Source of the DNA: an uncultured Pelagibacteraceae bacterium
GTDB lineage: Bacteria; Pseudomonadota; Alphaproteobacteria; Pelagibacterales; Pelagibacteraceae
Assembly (NCBI GenBank): GCA_902539145.1
Contig: CACBHX010000005.1
Coordinates: forward strand, 1 to 45,342
DNA: 45,342 nucleotides
Direction: 5' to 3'
Shown here piece by piece: positions 1-10,780 of this stretch. The notes under the pieces are model-generated. The model saw only the letters and a program-made list of their open reading frames with translations. It did no database searches and had not been told where the DNA came from. Each line of letters opens with the position of its first letter. Within the stretch, counting starts at the first letter, position 1. Both the position numbers and the translations under genes were made by a program.

Positions 1-929
1 TCTGGAATTTCACTTTTAAGTTTGTTTACAAATTCGTCTGAGACTTCTAATGGTAATAAATCTGGATCAGGGAAATATCTATAGTCATGAGCATCTTCTT
101 TCGATCTCATTGATCTTGTCTCATTTTTCTTAGTGTCAAATAATCTAGTCTCCTGATCAATTGTTTTACCTTCTTCAATTAGATCAACTTGTCTATTAGC
201 CTCATATTCTATAGCCATTTGCATAAATTTAATCGAGTTTACATTTTTAATTTCACATCTTGTTCCAAACTCTTTTGACCCTTTTTCCCTTACGGATACA
301 TTAACATCTGCTCTTAATGATCCTTCTTGCATATTTCCATCACAAGTTCCTAAATATCGCATGATAGATCTCAATTTTTTTATGTATATACTTACTTCGT
401 CTGGGGATCTAAGGTCTGGTTTACTTACAATTTCCATTAAAGCTACTCCTGATCTATTCAAATCAACAAAAGTATTTTGAGGATCTAAATCGTGTATACT
501 CTTTCCTGCGTCTTGTTCTAGATGTAATCTTTCTATACCTACCTCTTTATGACCGTCAGGCAAATCTATAATAACTTTACCTTCACCAACTATTGGATCT
601 TTAAATTGTGAAATTTGATATCCTTGTGGTAAATCTGCATAAAAATAATTTTTTCTATCAAAAACTGAGCGTTTATTTATTTTTGCATTAAGACCCATAC
701 CGGTTTTTATTGCTTGTTTGACACAAAATTCATTTATTACTGGTAGCATACCTGGAAAAGCTGCATCAACTAAACTTACTTGAGTATTAGGTTCAGCACC
801 AAATTTTGTAGCAGAAGTAGAAAATAATTTTGACTCGGATAATACTTGAGCATGAACTTCTAAACCTATTACAACTTCATATTGATTATCTCTGCGATTA
901 ATTAAATATTCTCGGCTCTTTTTACTCAT
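1..929 (-). CDS. gatB: Aspartyl/glutamyl-tRNA amidotransferase subunit B (partial, C-terminus outside window)
   Basis: Reverse translation from CAT at 927-929 gives [44 protein letters not shown]..., a typical GatB N-terminus; ATGA overlap with the upstream gatA. Confidence 0.95.
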   Translation of the reverse strand, partial: MSKKSREYLINRRDNQYEVVIGLEVHAQVLSESKLFSTSATKFGAEPNTQVSLVDAAFPGMLPVINEFCVKQAIKTGMGLNAKINKRSVFDRKNYFYADLPQGYQISQFKDPIVGEGKVIIDLPDGHKEVGIERLHLEQDAGKSIHDLDPQNTFVDLNRSGVALMEIVSKPDLRSPDEVSIYIKKLRSIMRYLGTCDGNMQEGSLRADVNVSVREKGSKEFGTRCEIKNVNSIKFMQMAIEYEANRQVDLIEEGKTIDQETRLFDTKKNETRSMRSKEDAHDYRYFPDPDLLPLEVSDEFVNKLKSEIP

Positions 930-2386
930 TTAATCCACCAGTCAGTAATTTTATTTTTAAAATTTATTTTTTCCTCCATTGCAAATGCAATATTCAATAT
1001 ATTTTGTTCATCGAAGGCTTTACCAATTATTTGTAAACCAAGGGGATAACCTTTTGAGTCATGTCCTGCAGGAATTGAAATACCTGGTAAACCAGCTAAA
1101 TTAACAGGTACTGTAAATATATCATTAAGATACATAGAAACAGGATCATTTGTTTTTTCACCAATTTTGAAAGCTGAGCTGGGTGTAGATGGTGTTAAAA
1201 TTGCGTCTACTTTTTTATATGCATCATCAAAATCATTTTTAATTAATCTTCTAACCTTTTGAGCTTTTAAATAATATGCATCATAATACCCTGAAGATAG
1301 AACATAAGTTCCAATCATAATCCTCCTTTGAACTTCCGCACCAAAACCTTCAGACCTAGTTTTTTCATACATATCAATTAAATTTTCACCATTTGCTCTA
1401 TATCCATACTTAACACCGTCATATCTTGCTAAATTTGAAGATGCTTCGGCTGGAGCAACTATATAATAAGTTGGCAGAGCATAACTAGTATGTGGAAGTG
1501 AAATGTTTATAATTTCTGCTCCGCAATCTCTTACATACTCAATACCTTTTTGCCAGAGGTCCTCAATTTCTTTAGGCATACCATCAACTCTATATTCTTT
1601 TGGTATTCCAATTTTTTTTCCTTTAATGTTATTAGTAAGATCTTTACTATAATGACTTCTTTTAAAATCTATTGAAGTTGAATCTTTCGCATCAAAACTA
1701 CTGATTACTTCCTGAAGTAAAGCGCAATCTTTAACATTTTGTGCCATTGGTCCTGCTTGATCTAAGGAAGAAGCAAAAGCAACAATTCCATATCTTGAAC
1801 AACTACCATAGGTTGGTTTTAAACCAACAGTTCCAGTGAAAGAAGCTGGCTGCCTTATTGATCCACCAGTATCTGTACCAATTGTAATCGGTGTTAATTG
1901 TCCAGCAACAGCTGATGCAGATCCTCCAGAGGAACCGCCTGGTACTAAATTTTTATCAATAGGATTTTGGACATTGCCAAAAAAACTAGTCTCATTCGAG
2001 GAGCCCATTGCAAACTCATCACAATTTAGCTTACCCAAAAGAATTGCACCTTCACTCCAAATATTTTCTGTAACAGTTGACTCGTATGTTGGCACAAAAT
2101 TATTTAAAATTTTGCTACCAGCAGTTGTTTTAACATTCTTTGTGCAAAATAAATCTTTAACAGCCATTGGAATACCAGGTAATTTTAAATCTAAATTTGG
2201 TTTTTGATCAAATTTTTTTGCTTTATCTAAAGCGGATGTGAAGTCTTCAGTAATAAAAGCATTAAGCACTTTTGATTTTTCAGATCTTTCAATAAAGGCT
2301 TTCGTAACTTCTGATGAAGAAAGTTTTTTATTTTTAATACTTTCAACTAATTCTGTTAGAGATTGTTTAGTTATATCTGACATCAC
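926..2386 (-). CDS. gatA: Aspartyl/glutamyl-tRNA amidotransferase subunit A (amidase)
   Basis: Amidase signature [33 protein letters not shown]; between gatC and gatB. Confidence 0.97.
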   Translation of the reverse strand: MMSDITKQSLTELVESIKNKKLSSSEVTKAFIERSEKSKVLNAFITEDFTSALDKAKKFDQKPNLDLKLPGIPMAVKDLFCTKNVKTTAGSKILNNFVPTYESTVTENIWSEGAILLGKLNCDEFAMGSSNETSFFGNVQNPIDKNLVPGGSSGGSASAVAGQLTPITIGTDTGGSIRQPASFTGTVGLKPTYGSCSRYGIVAFASSLDQAGPMAQNVKDCALLQEVISSFDAKDSTSIDFKRSHYSKDLTNNIKGKKIGIPKEYRVDGMPKEIEDLWQKGIEYVRDCGAEIINISLPHTSYALPTYYIVAPAEASSNLARYDGVKYGYRANGENLIDMYEKTRSEGFGAEVQRRIMIGTYVLSSGYYDAYYLKAQKVRRLIKNDFDDAYKKVDAILTPSTPSSAFKIGEKTNDPVSMYLNDIFTVPVNLAGLPGISIPAGHDSKGYPLGLQIIGKAFDEQNILNIAFAMEEKINFKNKITDWWIK

Positions 2387-2670
2387 TCAATAACCTTTGG
2401 TACAACAAAATAATCTTCATTATCTTGAGGAGAATTCTTGATTATTTGTTCTCTGATATTTTTACTTTTAACCTCATCATGCCTTAATTTTAATGTTGTT
2501 TCTGCGATAGAAGTTAACGGTTTAACATTTTCTGTTTTTAATTCATTAAGCTTTTCAATAAAATCAAAAATTGAATTTAAATCACCGACTAATTTTTTAG
2601 CCCTTTGGTCATCAACTGAAATTCTTGATAATTTAGAAATATGTTTTATTGTTTTAAGATCTATGCTCAT
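2383..2670 (-). CDS. gatC: Aspartyl/glutamyl-tRNA amidotransferase subunit C
   Basis: 95 aa, IKHISKLSRISVDD...FDFIEKLNELKTENVKPLTS; gatCAB order. Confidence 0.93.
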   Translation of the reverse strand: MSIDLKTIKHISKLSRISVDDQRAKKLVGDLNSIFDFIEKLNELKTENVKPLTSIAETTLKLRHDEVKSKNIREQIIKNSPQDNEDYFVVPKVIE

Positions 2671-2720
2671 ATGCTATTTAAATAAGACGAAAACTACCAC
2701 TTAAGTTTAAATTATACAAT

Positions 2721-3176
2721 ATGGTGACATTAGATGAATTCAAAAAAAAACACTCAGATAAGTGTAGATTAATAGGATTAGACCTTGGTTCTAAAAGAAT
2801 CGGTGTTTCAATATGTGATGATAAGCAATTAATTGCAACACCATTTAGAACTATTATCAAAACTTCATCTGAAAAACTAATAATGGAATTAAAGGAAATT
2901 ATTAAGGAAAATAATATAGGAGGTATCATAATTGGAAACCCTCTTAATATGGATGGTTCATCGGGCAGATCAACACAGTCAATTAAAGACGTGTCTAAAA
3001 ACATAGAAAAGAATATTAATATACCTGTTTGTTTATGGGATGAAAGGTTATCAACAGTTGGGGCTTTTAATTTGTCAAGCCAATTGGACGTAAATGTTAC
3101 AAAAAGGGAAAAAAAAATTGATGAGAATGCAGCTACATTTATATTACAGGGTGCAATTGATTTTTTAAATAATTAA
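2721..3176 (+). CDS. ruvX: Putative pre-16S rRNA nuclease (YqgF/RuvX family)
   Basis: LIGLDLGSKRIGVSICD, GNPLNMDGSSGRST, WDERLSTVGA motifs. Confidence 0.93.
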   Translation: MVTLDEFKKKHSDKCRLIGLDLGSKRIGVSICDDKQLIATPFRTIIKTSSEKLIMELKEIIKENNIGGIIIGNPLNMDGSSGRSTQSIKDVSKNIEKNINIPVCLWDERLSTVGAFNLSSQLDVNVTKREKKIDENAATFILQGAIDFLNN

Positions 3177-3218
3177 TACTTGCTATTGTAAAGAATTATA
3201 GTTATAGAGTTGGTTTTA

Positions 3219-4160
3219 ATGGCAATACCAACTAATAAAGCTATTAAAATTTCCCAAAAACATTTGTTAGGAATCCAAGACTTATCAATAAATGATGTAA
3301 ATTTGATACTTGATGAAGCTAAAAACTTTATAAAGGTTAATCAAAGTAAAAACAAAAAAATAGATGTACTAAGAGGCAAAACTCAAATAAATTTATTTTT
3401 TGAGCCATCCACAAGAACACAGAGTTCTTTTGAACTTGCAGGAAAAAGACTTGGGGCCGATGTAATGTCTATGAACATTAGTAATTCAGCCATAAAAAAA
3501 GGTGAAACTTTAATTGATACTGCAATGACATTAAATGCAATGCATCCAGATATTATTGTCATTAGACACCAAGATTCTGGTGCATGTAATTTACTTTCAC
3601 AAAAAGTTAATTGTGCAGTTTTAAATGCAGGTGATGGTAGACGTGAACACCCAACACAAGCTTTACTTGATGCTTTAACAATTATTAACCGTAAAAAAAA
3701 AATAGAAGGTTTAAAAATAGCAATTTGTGGAGATATATTGCACTCTCGAGTGGCTAGGTCAAATATCTATTTACTAAATATGCTTGGTGCTGAGGTAAAT
3801 ATTGTTGCACCAACTAATTTAATGCCAAAGGAAATAGATAGATTTGGTGTGAACCCTTTTACAGATATGAAAAAAGGATTAAAAGATTGCGACATTGTTA
3901 TGATGTTAAGATTGCAAAATGAAAGAATGAGTAGCTCATATCTTTCCTCAAATAGAGAATATTATGAATACTTCGGATTAACACCTGATAAATTAGAATA
4001 TGCAAAATCAGATGCTTTAATAATGCATCCAGGTCCAATGAATAGAGGTATCGAAATAGATACAATTCTTGCAGACGATATTAATAAAAGTGTAATTAAA
4101 GAACAAGTTGAACTTGGAGTTGCAGTAAGAATGGCTTGTTTAAAAATATTTTGTACATAA
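3219..4160 (+). CDS. pyrB: Aspartate carbamoyltransferase catalytic subunit
   Basis: [22 protein letters not shown] and MHPGPMNRG motifs; ORF track starts at a TTG (3210), the ATG at 3219 is the more likely start. Confidence 0.95.
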   Translation: MAIPTNKAIKISQKHLLGIQDLSINDVNLILDEAKNFIKVNQSKNKKIDVLRGKTQINLFFEPSTRTQSSFELAGKRLGADVMSMNISNSAIKKGETLIDTAMTLNAMHPDIIVIRHQDSGACNLLSQKVNCAVLNAGDGRREHPTQALLDALTIINRKKKIEGLKIAICGDILHSRVARSNIYLLNMLGAEVNIVAPTNLMPKEIDRFGVNPFTDMKKGLKDCDIVMMLRLQNERMSSSYLSSNREYYEYFGLTPDKLEYAKSDALIMHPGPMNRGIEIDTILADDINKSVIKEQVELGVAVRMACLKIFCT

Positions 4161-5447
4161 ATGAAAAAGCAATATTTTATAAATGCAAATATAATTGATC
4201 CTCATAATTCTATTAATGAAATTGGCGGTTTAATTATTGGAGAAGATGGTAAAATTGAAGCTGTCGGTAAAAAAGTAAATACAAATAATCTTCCAACTCG
4301 TGAAAAACCAATAGATTTAAAAGGTAAACACATCTTTCCTGGGTTGGTTGATATGAGAGTTTTTGTCGGGGAACCTGGTTTTGAGTACAAAGAAAACTTC
4401 AGAACATTAAGTAATGCAGCTCTTTCGGGTGGAGTGACCTCAGTGGTTACTATGCCAAACACTAATCCTATTATTGACAACGTATCTATAGTTGATTTTC
4501 TAAAAAGAAGAGGAAGAGATAAATCTAAAATTAATATTTTTCCATGTGCCTCTCTAACTAAAAATATTGAGGGTACTAACATGACTGAATTCGGCCTTTT
4601 ACAAAAAAAAGGGATTATTGCATTTACAGATGGAATTAAGACAATCCAAAATCCAAGATTAATGTCAAGAATTATGAATTCTGCGAAAGACCTTGGATGT
4701 TTAATTATGCAACATGCTGAAGATTATGAACTTGCTAAGAATGGAATGATAAATTCCGGTATTGTGGCAACAAAATTAGGTTTATCAGGTATCCCAGAAA
4801 TTGCTGAGAGAGTTTTAATTGAAAGAGATTTAACTTTGTTAGAAAAAGTTAAATGCAGATATCATATTTCACAACTTTCATCACAAAAATCTGTTGAAGT
4901 AATTAAGCATAGAAAGGAAATTGTTAAATTTTCTTCGGGTGTATCAATCAATAATCTTTCATTAAATGAGAACGATGTTGGTGACTTTAGAACCTTTTTG
5001 AAACTCTCACCACCTTTAAGAAGAGAAGAAGACAGATTAGCTCTAATTCAAGGATTAAAAAGTGAATTGATAGATGTAATCGTATCTGATCACAAACCTG
5101 AAGATGAGGAATCAAAAAGACTTACTTTTGCACAAGCAGCAACTGGTGCATCAGGAATTGAGACTCTGTTATCGTTAGGTTTAGAACTATATCATAATGG
5201 GTCACTTAAATTAGAAACTATAATTAAAGCTATGACTTCAAATCCAGCAAAAATTCTTAAAATTGATAAAGGCAATCTGTCAATTGGTAATGATGCAGAC
5301 TTTTGTATTGTCGACTTAGATAAACCCTGGATTGTAAAAAAAGAAAAACTAGTATCAAAATCAAAAAATACATCAATAGAAGATAAAAAACTCCAAGGTA
5401 AAGTTACAAATACGTTTGTAAAAGGAAAAGAATTATTTAAGTTATAA
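4161..5447 (+). CDS. Dihydroorotase-like protein, probably non-catalytic (PyrX/PyrC' type partner of PyrB)
   Basis: Amidohydrolase fold motifs (PGLVDM, MPNTNP, SDHKPE) but HxH metal motif reads RVF; immediately downstream of pyrB. Confidence 0.9.
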   Translation: MKKQYFINANIIDPHNSINEIGGLIIGEDGKIEAVGKKVNTNNLPTREKPIDLKGKHIFPGLVDMRVFVGEPGFEYKENFRTLSNAALSGGVTSVVTMPNTNPIIDNVSIVDFLKRRGRDKSKINIFPCASLTKNIEGTNMTEFGLLQKKGIIAFTDGIKTIQNPRLMSRIMNSAKDLGCLIMQHAEDYELAKNGMINSGIVATKLGLSGIPEIAERVLIERDLTLLEKVKCRYHISQLSSQKSVEVIKHRKEIVKFSSGVSINNLSLNENDVGDFRTFLKLSPPLRREEDRLALIQGLKSELIDVIVSDHKPEDEESKRLTFAQAATGASGIETLLSLGLELYHNGSLKLETIIKAMTSNPAKILKIDKGNLSIGNDADFCIVDLDKPWIVKKEKLVSKSKNTSIEDKKLQGKVTNTFVKGKELFKL

Positions 5448-5448
5448 T

Positions 5449-6027
5449 ATGGAAATTTTAATTGTTGGTATTATTTCGTACCTAATGGGATCAATTCCAT
5501 TTGGTTTAATATTAACAAAAATTTTTTTAAAAAAAGATATTAGAGAAATAGGTTCCGGAAATATAGGTGCCACAAATGCTCTAAGGACAGGAAATAAAAT
5601 CATTGGTTATACAACTTTAATTTTTGATATTCTTAAAGCTATCCTTCCAGTTATTTATGTTAAAATTTATTTCCCAGAATTAATTTATGTATCTTCACTT
5701 TGTGCTTTCTTGGGTCATGTTTTTCCTATCTGGTTAAAATTCAAAGGTGGTAAGGGTGTTGCGACTTATTTAGGAATTCTATTCGCATTAAATATTTATC
5801 TCAGTTTAATCTTTATAATTTCTTGGCTTATTACATTTGGTCTTTCTAAATATTCATCGTTAGCTTCATTAGTCGCATCTATTTCTATTCCGATATATTT
5901 GTTATTTTCATCACAATTTAATCAAGTGATTTTTTTTACTATTATGTTTATTTTAATATTTTTTACCCACAGAGAAAATATTAAAAGATTGAAAAATAAA
6001 GAAGAAACAAAGACAAAAATTTATTAA
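5449..6027 (+). CDS. plsY: Acyl-phosphate glycerol-3-phosphate acyltransferase
   Basis: Multi-pass membrane protein with YLMGSIPFGLI, GSGNIGATNALRTGN, KGGKGVATYLG. Confidence 0.95.
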   Translation: MEILIVGIISYLMGSIPFGLILTKIFLKKDIREIGSGNIGATNALRTGNKIIGYTTLIFDILKAILPVIYVKIYFPELIYVSSLCAFLGHVFPIWLKFKGGKGVATYLGILFALNIYLSLIFIISWLITFGLSKYSSLASLVASISIPIYLLFSSQFNQVIFFTIMFILIFFTHRENIKRLKNKEETKTKIY

Positions 6028-6063
6028 TTTGACTATCTAACTCATTTGAGTAGTTTGTAGTTA

Positions 6064-8646
6064 ATGAACCTGGTGATTGTAGAAAGTCCTGCTAAAGCAA
6101 AAACCATAAATAAATATTTAGGTGATAATTATAAAGTTTTAGCAAGTTATGGACATATAAGGGATTTACCCTCAAAAAATGGTTCTGTTGATCCTGATCA
6201 TGATTTTAAAATGGAGTGGGAAGTAGACAGTTTTTCAAAAAAATATCTTAAAGAAATTACTGATGCTGCAAAAGACTCCTCTAAAATTATACTTGCTACT
6301 GACCCCGATCGTGAGGGTGAAGCAATAGCATGGCATGTAAAAGAGTATTTAAATGAAAAGAAACTTTTAAAAGATAAGGAAATCGAGAGAGTTGTTTTTA
6401 ACGAAATTACAAAAAAAGCTGTGTTACACGGTATTGATAATCCAAGACAAATTGAACCTTTATTAGTAGATGCCTATATGGCTAGACGAGCTTTGGACTA
6501 CTTAGTAGGTTTTAACATTTCACCCATTCTTTGGACTAAATTACCAGGCTCAAAGTCTGCTGGGAGGGTTCAGTCTGTAGCATTAAAGCTAATAACTGAG
6601 AGAGAGCATGAAATTGAGTCATTCAAGCCTGAAGAATTTTGGACTTTAAACATTAAATTTAAAGATAAAAACAACCAAAGTATAACTGCTAGTATAAGTC
6701 AACTAGAAAACAACAAAATAGAAAAATTTTCTTTTAAAAATAAAGAGGAAATCAATAAAGCAATATCAATTATTAATAAAAAAAAATTTAGTATCACTGA
6801 TATTTCAAGTAAAATTATAAATCGAAATCCCTCAGGGCCTTTCACAACATCCACACTGCAACAAACAGCCTCAAGCAGATTAGGTTTTGGTGCATCAAGA
6901 ACAATGCAAATTGCACAAAAACTATATCAAGGGATAGAAATTGAAGGAGAAACTATAGGTTTAATTACTTACATGAGAACTGATGGAACAAATTTGTCAA
7001 AAGATGCAGTCTCGGCTTTTAGAGATTATATAAAAAAAGAAATTGGTAATGAATATTTGCCTGAAAGTTCTTTAAACTATTCAGGAAAAAAAGCTAAAAA
7101 TGCACAAGAGGCTCATGAAGCAATTAGGCCTACAGATATAATTAGAACTCCACAAAGTGTTAAAAAATATTTAAGCACTGATCAAAATAAATTGTACGAC
7201 TTAATTTGGAGTCGAGCTTTGTCCTCTCAAATGTCATCTGCAAAATTTGATAGAAATACAATAACTGTAACTTCTGATAATAATGACACAGTTTGTAAAG
7301 CTAGTGGCTCTGTTCTCAAATTTGATGGTTTTTTAAAAATCTATAACAACCAAAATAAAGATGATGATGAAAGTATATTACCAGCTATGACAAAGGGTTT
7401 AATAAATATTGAGTCTTTAATAGATGAACAACATTTTACACAACCCCCGCCAAGATACTCGGAAGCAAGTTTAGTAAAAAAACTCGAAGAGCTTGGAATT
7501 GGTAGGCCTTCAACATATGCAAGCATTATCTCTACTATAGCTAATAGAGGATATGCAGAAATACTAAATAAAAGGTTTTTTCCTACAGATAGAGGAAAAT
7601 TAATTTCTGCTTTCTTAGAAAAATTATTCTCAAGATATGTAGATTATAATTTTACTGCAGGATTAGAAGATCAATTAGATGAGATTACTTCTGGTAAAGA
7701 AAGTTGGATTAAAGTTTTAGAATTATTTTGGAAAGACTTTAATAACAATGTTTCTGAGGTAAAGGAAAAAAGAACCAGAGAAGTTTTAGATTTACTTAAT
7801 GATAGTTTGGGTGAACTCATTTTTGATAAGGATAATGAGGGAAATGTAGTCAGAAAATGCCAATTATGTAGCAATGGCACACTAAGTTTAAAAAATAGTT
7901 TTAGAGGAGGAGCTTTTATAGGTTGCTCAAATTATCCTGATTGTAAATTTACACGGCCACTATCTAAAGCAAAAGCTGCAGCCCAAGCTCAACTAGCTGA
8001 ACCAAAATTTATCGGAAAGCATGAGAATGGTAATGATATATATTTGAAAAATGGAAGATTTGGACCCTATCTTCAATATGAAAAAATTTTAAGTGAACAA
8101 GAAATAGAAGAAAGTGCAAAAAAAAAGAAAAAGAAAAAGAAATCTAAAACTGAAGTTAACGAACTATTAAAAAATGTATCAATTCCCAAAGGTTTAGATT
8201 TAAAAGATATTGATTTAGAAAAAGCTCAATTTTTATGTTCACTACCAAAATCTTTAGGTCTCAATCCAGAGAATCAAAAAGAAATAACATTGAACACTGG
8301 AAGATTTGGTCCCTATCTAAAATGTGAAAATAAGTCAGCAAGAATTGAAAATATAGAAGAAATTTTTTCTATTGGTTTAAACAGAGCAATAACTTTAATT
8401 GCTGAAGCTAAACCAGGCCGAATGTCTTCATCAGTTATAAAAGACTTAGGTACACATCCTGAAGATGGTAAGCCTGTTAGAATTATGAAAGGACAATATG
8501 GTCCATACATTAAATACAAATCTCTTAATGCCACAATACCAGAAGAAAAAGATCCAACTGAACTAACAATGGAAGAAGCCTTAATACTAATCGAAAAAAG
8601 AAAAGAGTATGATAAAAACAAAAAAAATAAAAAAAAATCTAGTTAG
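6064..8646 (+). CDS. topA: DNA topoisomerase I
   Basis: MNLVIVESPAKAKTINKYLG, DPDREGEAIAWH, YMRTDGTNL; one C4 zinc ribbon and three RFGPYL-type C-terminal repeats. Confidence 0.97.
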   Translation: MNLVIVESPAKAKTINKYLGDNYKVLASYGHIRDLPSKNGSVDPDHDFKMEWEVDSFSKKYLKEITDAAKDSSKIILATDPDREGEAIAWHVKEYLNEKKLLKDKEIERVVFNEITKKAVLHGIDNPRQIEPLLVDAYMARRALDYLVGFNISPILWTKLPGSKSAGRVQSVALKLITEREHEIESFKPEEFWTLNIKFKDKNNQSITASISQLENNKIEKFSFKNKEEINKAISIINKKKFSITDISSKIINRNPSGPFTTSTLQQTASSRLGFGASRTMQIAQKLYQGIEIEGETIGLITYMRTDGTNLSKDAVSAFRDYIKKEIGNEYLPESSLNYSGKKAKNAQEAHEAIRPTDIIRTPQSVKKYLSTDQNKLYDLIWSRALSSQMSSAKFDRNTITVTSDNNDTVCKASGSVLKFDGFLKIYNNQNKDDDESILPAMTKGLINIESLIDEQHFTQPPPRYSEASLVKKLEELGIGRPSTYASIISTIANRGYAEILNKRFFPTDRGKLISAFLEKLFSRYVDYNFTAGLEDQLDEITSGKESWIKVLELFWKDFNNNVSEVKEKRTREVLDLLNDSLGELIFDKDNEGNVVRKCQLCSNGTLSLKNSFRGGAFIGCSNYPDCKFTRPLSKAKAAAQAQLAEPKFIGKHENGNDIYLKNGRFGPYLQYEKILSEQEIEESAKKKKKKKKSKTEVNELLKNVSIPKGLDLKDIDLEKAQFLCSLPKSLGLNPENQKEITLNTGRFGPYLKCENKSARIENIEEIFSIGLNRAITLIAEAKPGRMSSSVIKDLGTHPEDGKPVRIMKGQYGPYIKYKSLNATIPEEKDPTELTMEEALILIEKRKEYDKNKKNKKKSS

Positions 8647-10780
8647 TTAAGAACTGATTTACTTCTGAAAAATGTACAGCAAAATTCATACCTTCTGTTG
8701 AATCCTTATGTAGACCTTGAGTATTAACCCCTACTACTTTATCTTTATAAAACAAAGGACCTCCTGAATTTCCAGGATTGATAGCAGCATCTGTTTGAAT
8801 AAATAGCACATCAGATTTTCCAGTTGCGCTGTAAACACTACTTTCTTTTCTTATTGCACTAATCCAACCTTTAGTTAAAGAAAATTTTCTACCTTTTGGA
8901 TGTCCCAAAGCTTCAACCATTTCTCCTTGTTTTAATTGACCCTCAAAAAATTTAACAGGTTTACCTGACGTATTAGTTTTTAAAAGAGCAAGGTCTCTTT
9001 TAAGATCCTTCTTAATAACAACAGCAGAGGATCTTTTTTTATATTTATCTGTAACAAAAATTGACGTAGCATTTTCTATGACATGGTAATTGGTAATAAT
9101 TTCGTCTTTAGATATAAAAAAACCCGAACCTAAACCTTTTTCAGTTTTGACTATAACAACACTGTCAAATCTATCATCTTTTACTTCAAACTTTGAAGAA
9201 GTACTTTTAATTGATGCTGTTTTTTTTTTATTTATATTTGTTTTTGAACTGTTACCTAACAATTTCTCCCACCAAGATAATTCCTCCTCCACAGAAAAGT
9301 TTAAACTTGCATATAATTCTTTTTTATCTAACATTTCTCTAAATTGTTTCTCATTATCAAATAAATTTATAAAATCGTTTAGAGACGTATTCTTAATTTT
9401 TTGGTTTTGCCAATTAGAAACTTGATCGGAGGAAGAATATTTGTTTAACAAATTTTCATATTTTTTGTCTTGAGGATCAATATTGTATGCTACTTTGAAA
9501 TCTTTATTAGATTTTATAATTATTTTTTTTTCAATTAATTTACTATTTTTGTATTGTACCACTTGATAAATAGCATTTTTCTCTGCGTTTACATTTTGAA
9601 CTAAATAAGAGTAACTTCTTAGTATTTCTTTCTCCAAATAATCTGGTGTATTAGAATAACTGTTGATCAATTGATTCAATCGATTTTGAAGTTTGGCACC
9701 CTCTTTTTGCCATTTTTCTTGAAGAGCGATACCTCCCCACTGAGTAATTAAACCACAACTAATACATTGTGACATTTGAAAACCTCTCTCAGCTTCTGCT
9801 TGAGCCCTTTGTAATTCTCTTTCAGTTCTTCGCATTTCAGCCTGAAGCCTATTAAATTCTGGATTAGGAACACTTTTCGAACCTGCAACCATTTGCGATG
9901 TTAAGTTATCCTCAGATACAACGTTTGAATAAGAGTCAAAATCTGTCGGAATTATTAGAATTAAATTTGAGTTACTCGCTAATAAATTTTTTACTATATC
10001 TAAGCTAAATTCTTTATTAATAACAAAATCAATATTTCCAGAAGGATTTATATTTGGTAATAACTCTTTTTTAACTATATCCTTATCTGCAAAAACAACT
10101 TTTAATTTATCATTTACATTTTCATTTTGTTTAATATCGATTTTTTTTTTGTTTTTATCTTTTAATACTAAGTCTTTTTTAATTTTATCTAACTTTTTTT
10201 TTTGCTCTATTTTTGCTAATCTTTCCTTCTTTTTTTGATCCTGCTCTTTTTTTCTTGCTAATCTTTTTTCTTTAAGTTCTTTTTTTCGTTTCTCAATTCT
10301 TGCAATATTTTCTTTTTTTCGTCTATCTTGATCAGCTTTTCTCGCTAGTCTTTTTCTCTCAAGTTCATCTTTTCTTTTATTAATTCTTTTTTCTCTTTCA
10401 GCTTTTTTAGACTGAATCTCTTTTTCTCTTTCTACTTTCTTATTTCTTTGATTTTCAGCAATTTCTAATTTTTTCTTTTCCTCAAGATTTTCATTTTTAT
10501 CGTTTGTGTTGGACTTGCTTTTATTTGTGTCTAATGATGTATTCTTATTTTTTCTAAATTCGTTTAGTTTTGAAATTCTATCAACGGCTTTTGACTCTAT
10601 TATATAAACAAATTCATTTTCATTTATTTCAATATCGTCTAAATTTGTACATTTTGACTCTTCAAATAAAGGTAGAATTAAACCCTCTTTATCAAGGCAA
10701 TATCTTTCTTGTGAATATGACACCTCAAAAATAAATAAAATCAAAAATGATTTAAATATAATTTTTATTTTATTTGTCAT
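8639..10780 (-). CDS. Secreted trypsin-like serine protease with long K/R/E-rich repeat region
   Basis: N-terminal signal-like segment; C-terminal S1C-like protease motifs TNYHVIENA, KRDLALLK, INPGNSGGPLF; aa ~100-215 highly charged. Confidence 0.85.
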   Translation of the reverse strand: MTNKIKIIFKSFLILFIFEVSYSQERYCLDKEGLILPLFEESKCTNLDDIEINENEFVYIIESKAVDRISKLNEFRKNKNTSLDTNKSKSNTNDKNENLEEKKKLEIAENQRNKKVEREKEIQSKKAEREKRINKRKDELERKRLARKADQDRRKKENIARIEKRKKELKEKRLARKKEQDQKKKERLAKIEQKKKLDKIKKDLVLKDKNKKKIDIKQNENVNDKLKVVFADKDIVKKELLPNINPSGNIDFVINKEFSLDIVKNLLASNSNLILIIPTDFDSYSNVVSEDNLTSQMVAGSKSVPNPEFNRLQAEMRRTERELQRAQAEAERGFQMSQCISCGLITQWGGIALQEKWQKEGAKLQNRLNQLINSYSNTPDYLEKEILRSYSYLVQNVNAEKNAIYQVVQYKNSKLIEKKIIIKSNKDFKVAYNIDPQDKKYENLLNKYSSSDQVSNWQNQKIKNTSLNDFINLFDNEKQFREMLDKKELYASLNFSVEEELSWWEKLLGNSSKTNINKKKTASIKSTSSKFEVKDDRFDSVVIVKTEKGLGSGFFISKDEIITNYHVIENATSIFVTDKYKKRSSAVVIKKDLKRDLALLKTNTSGKPVKFFEGQLKQGEMVEALGHPKGRKFSLTKGWISAIRKESSVYSATGKSDVLFIQTDAAINPGNSGGPLFYKDKVVGVNTQGLHKDSTEGMNFAVHFSEVNQFLTN
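10181..10387 (-). repeat. Tandem 29-aa repeat (two full units plus partial third) coding for charged helix in the protease
   Basis: RINKRKDELERKRLARKADQDRRKKENIA / RIEKRKKELKEKRLARKKEQDQKKKERLA / KIEQKKKLDK. Confidence 0.8.

Noticed and set aside
1836-2207. + strand ORF of 123 aa opposite gatA
   Set aside because: Complete shadow of the well-supported gatA reading frame; no recognisable domain.
2678-3004. - strand ORF of 108 aa opposite ruvX
   Set aside because: Antisense shadow ORF; ruvX motifs are clear on the other strand.
4202-4582. - strand ORF of 126 aa opposite the pyrC-like gene
   Set aside because: Antisense shadow; composition typical of reverse-frame translation.
6040-6056. Short palindrome AACTCATTTGAGT before topA
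   Set aside because: Stem is only about 5 bp with a 2-3 nt loop and no U-tract; not a credible terminator.
8119-8145. Poly-lysine A-rich stretch in topA
   Set aside because: Explained by a Lys-rich linker in an AT-rich genome; no evidence of frameshift.
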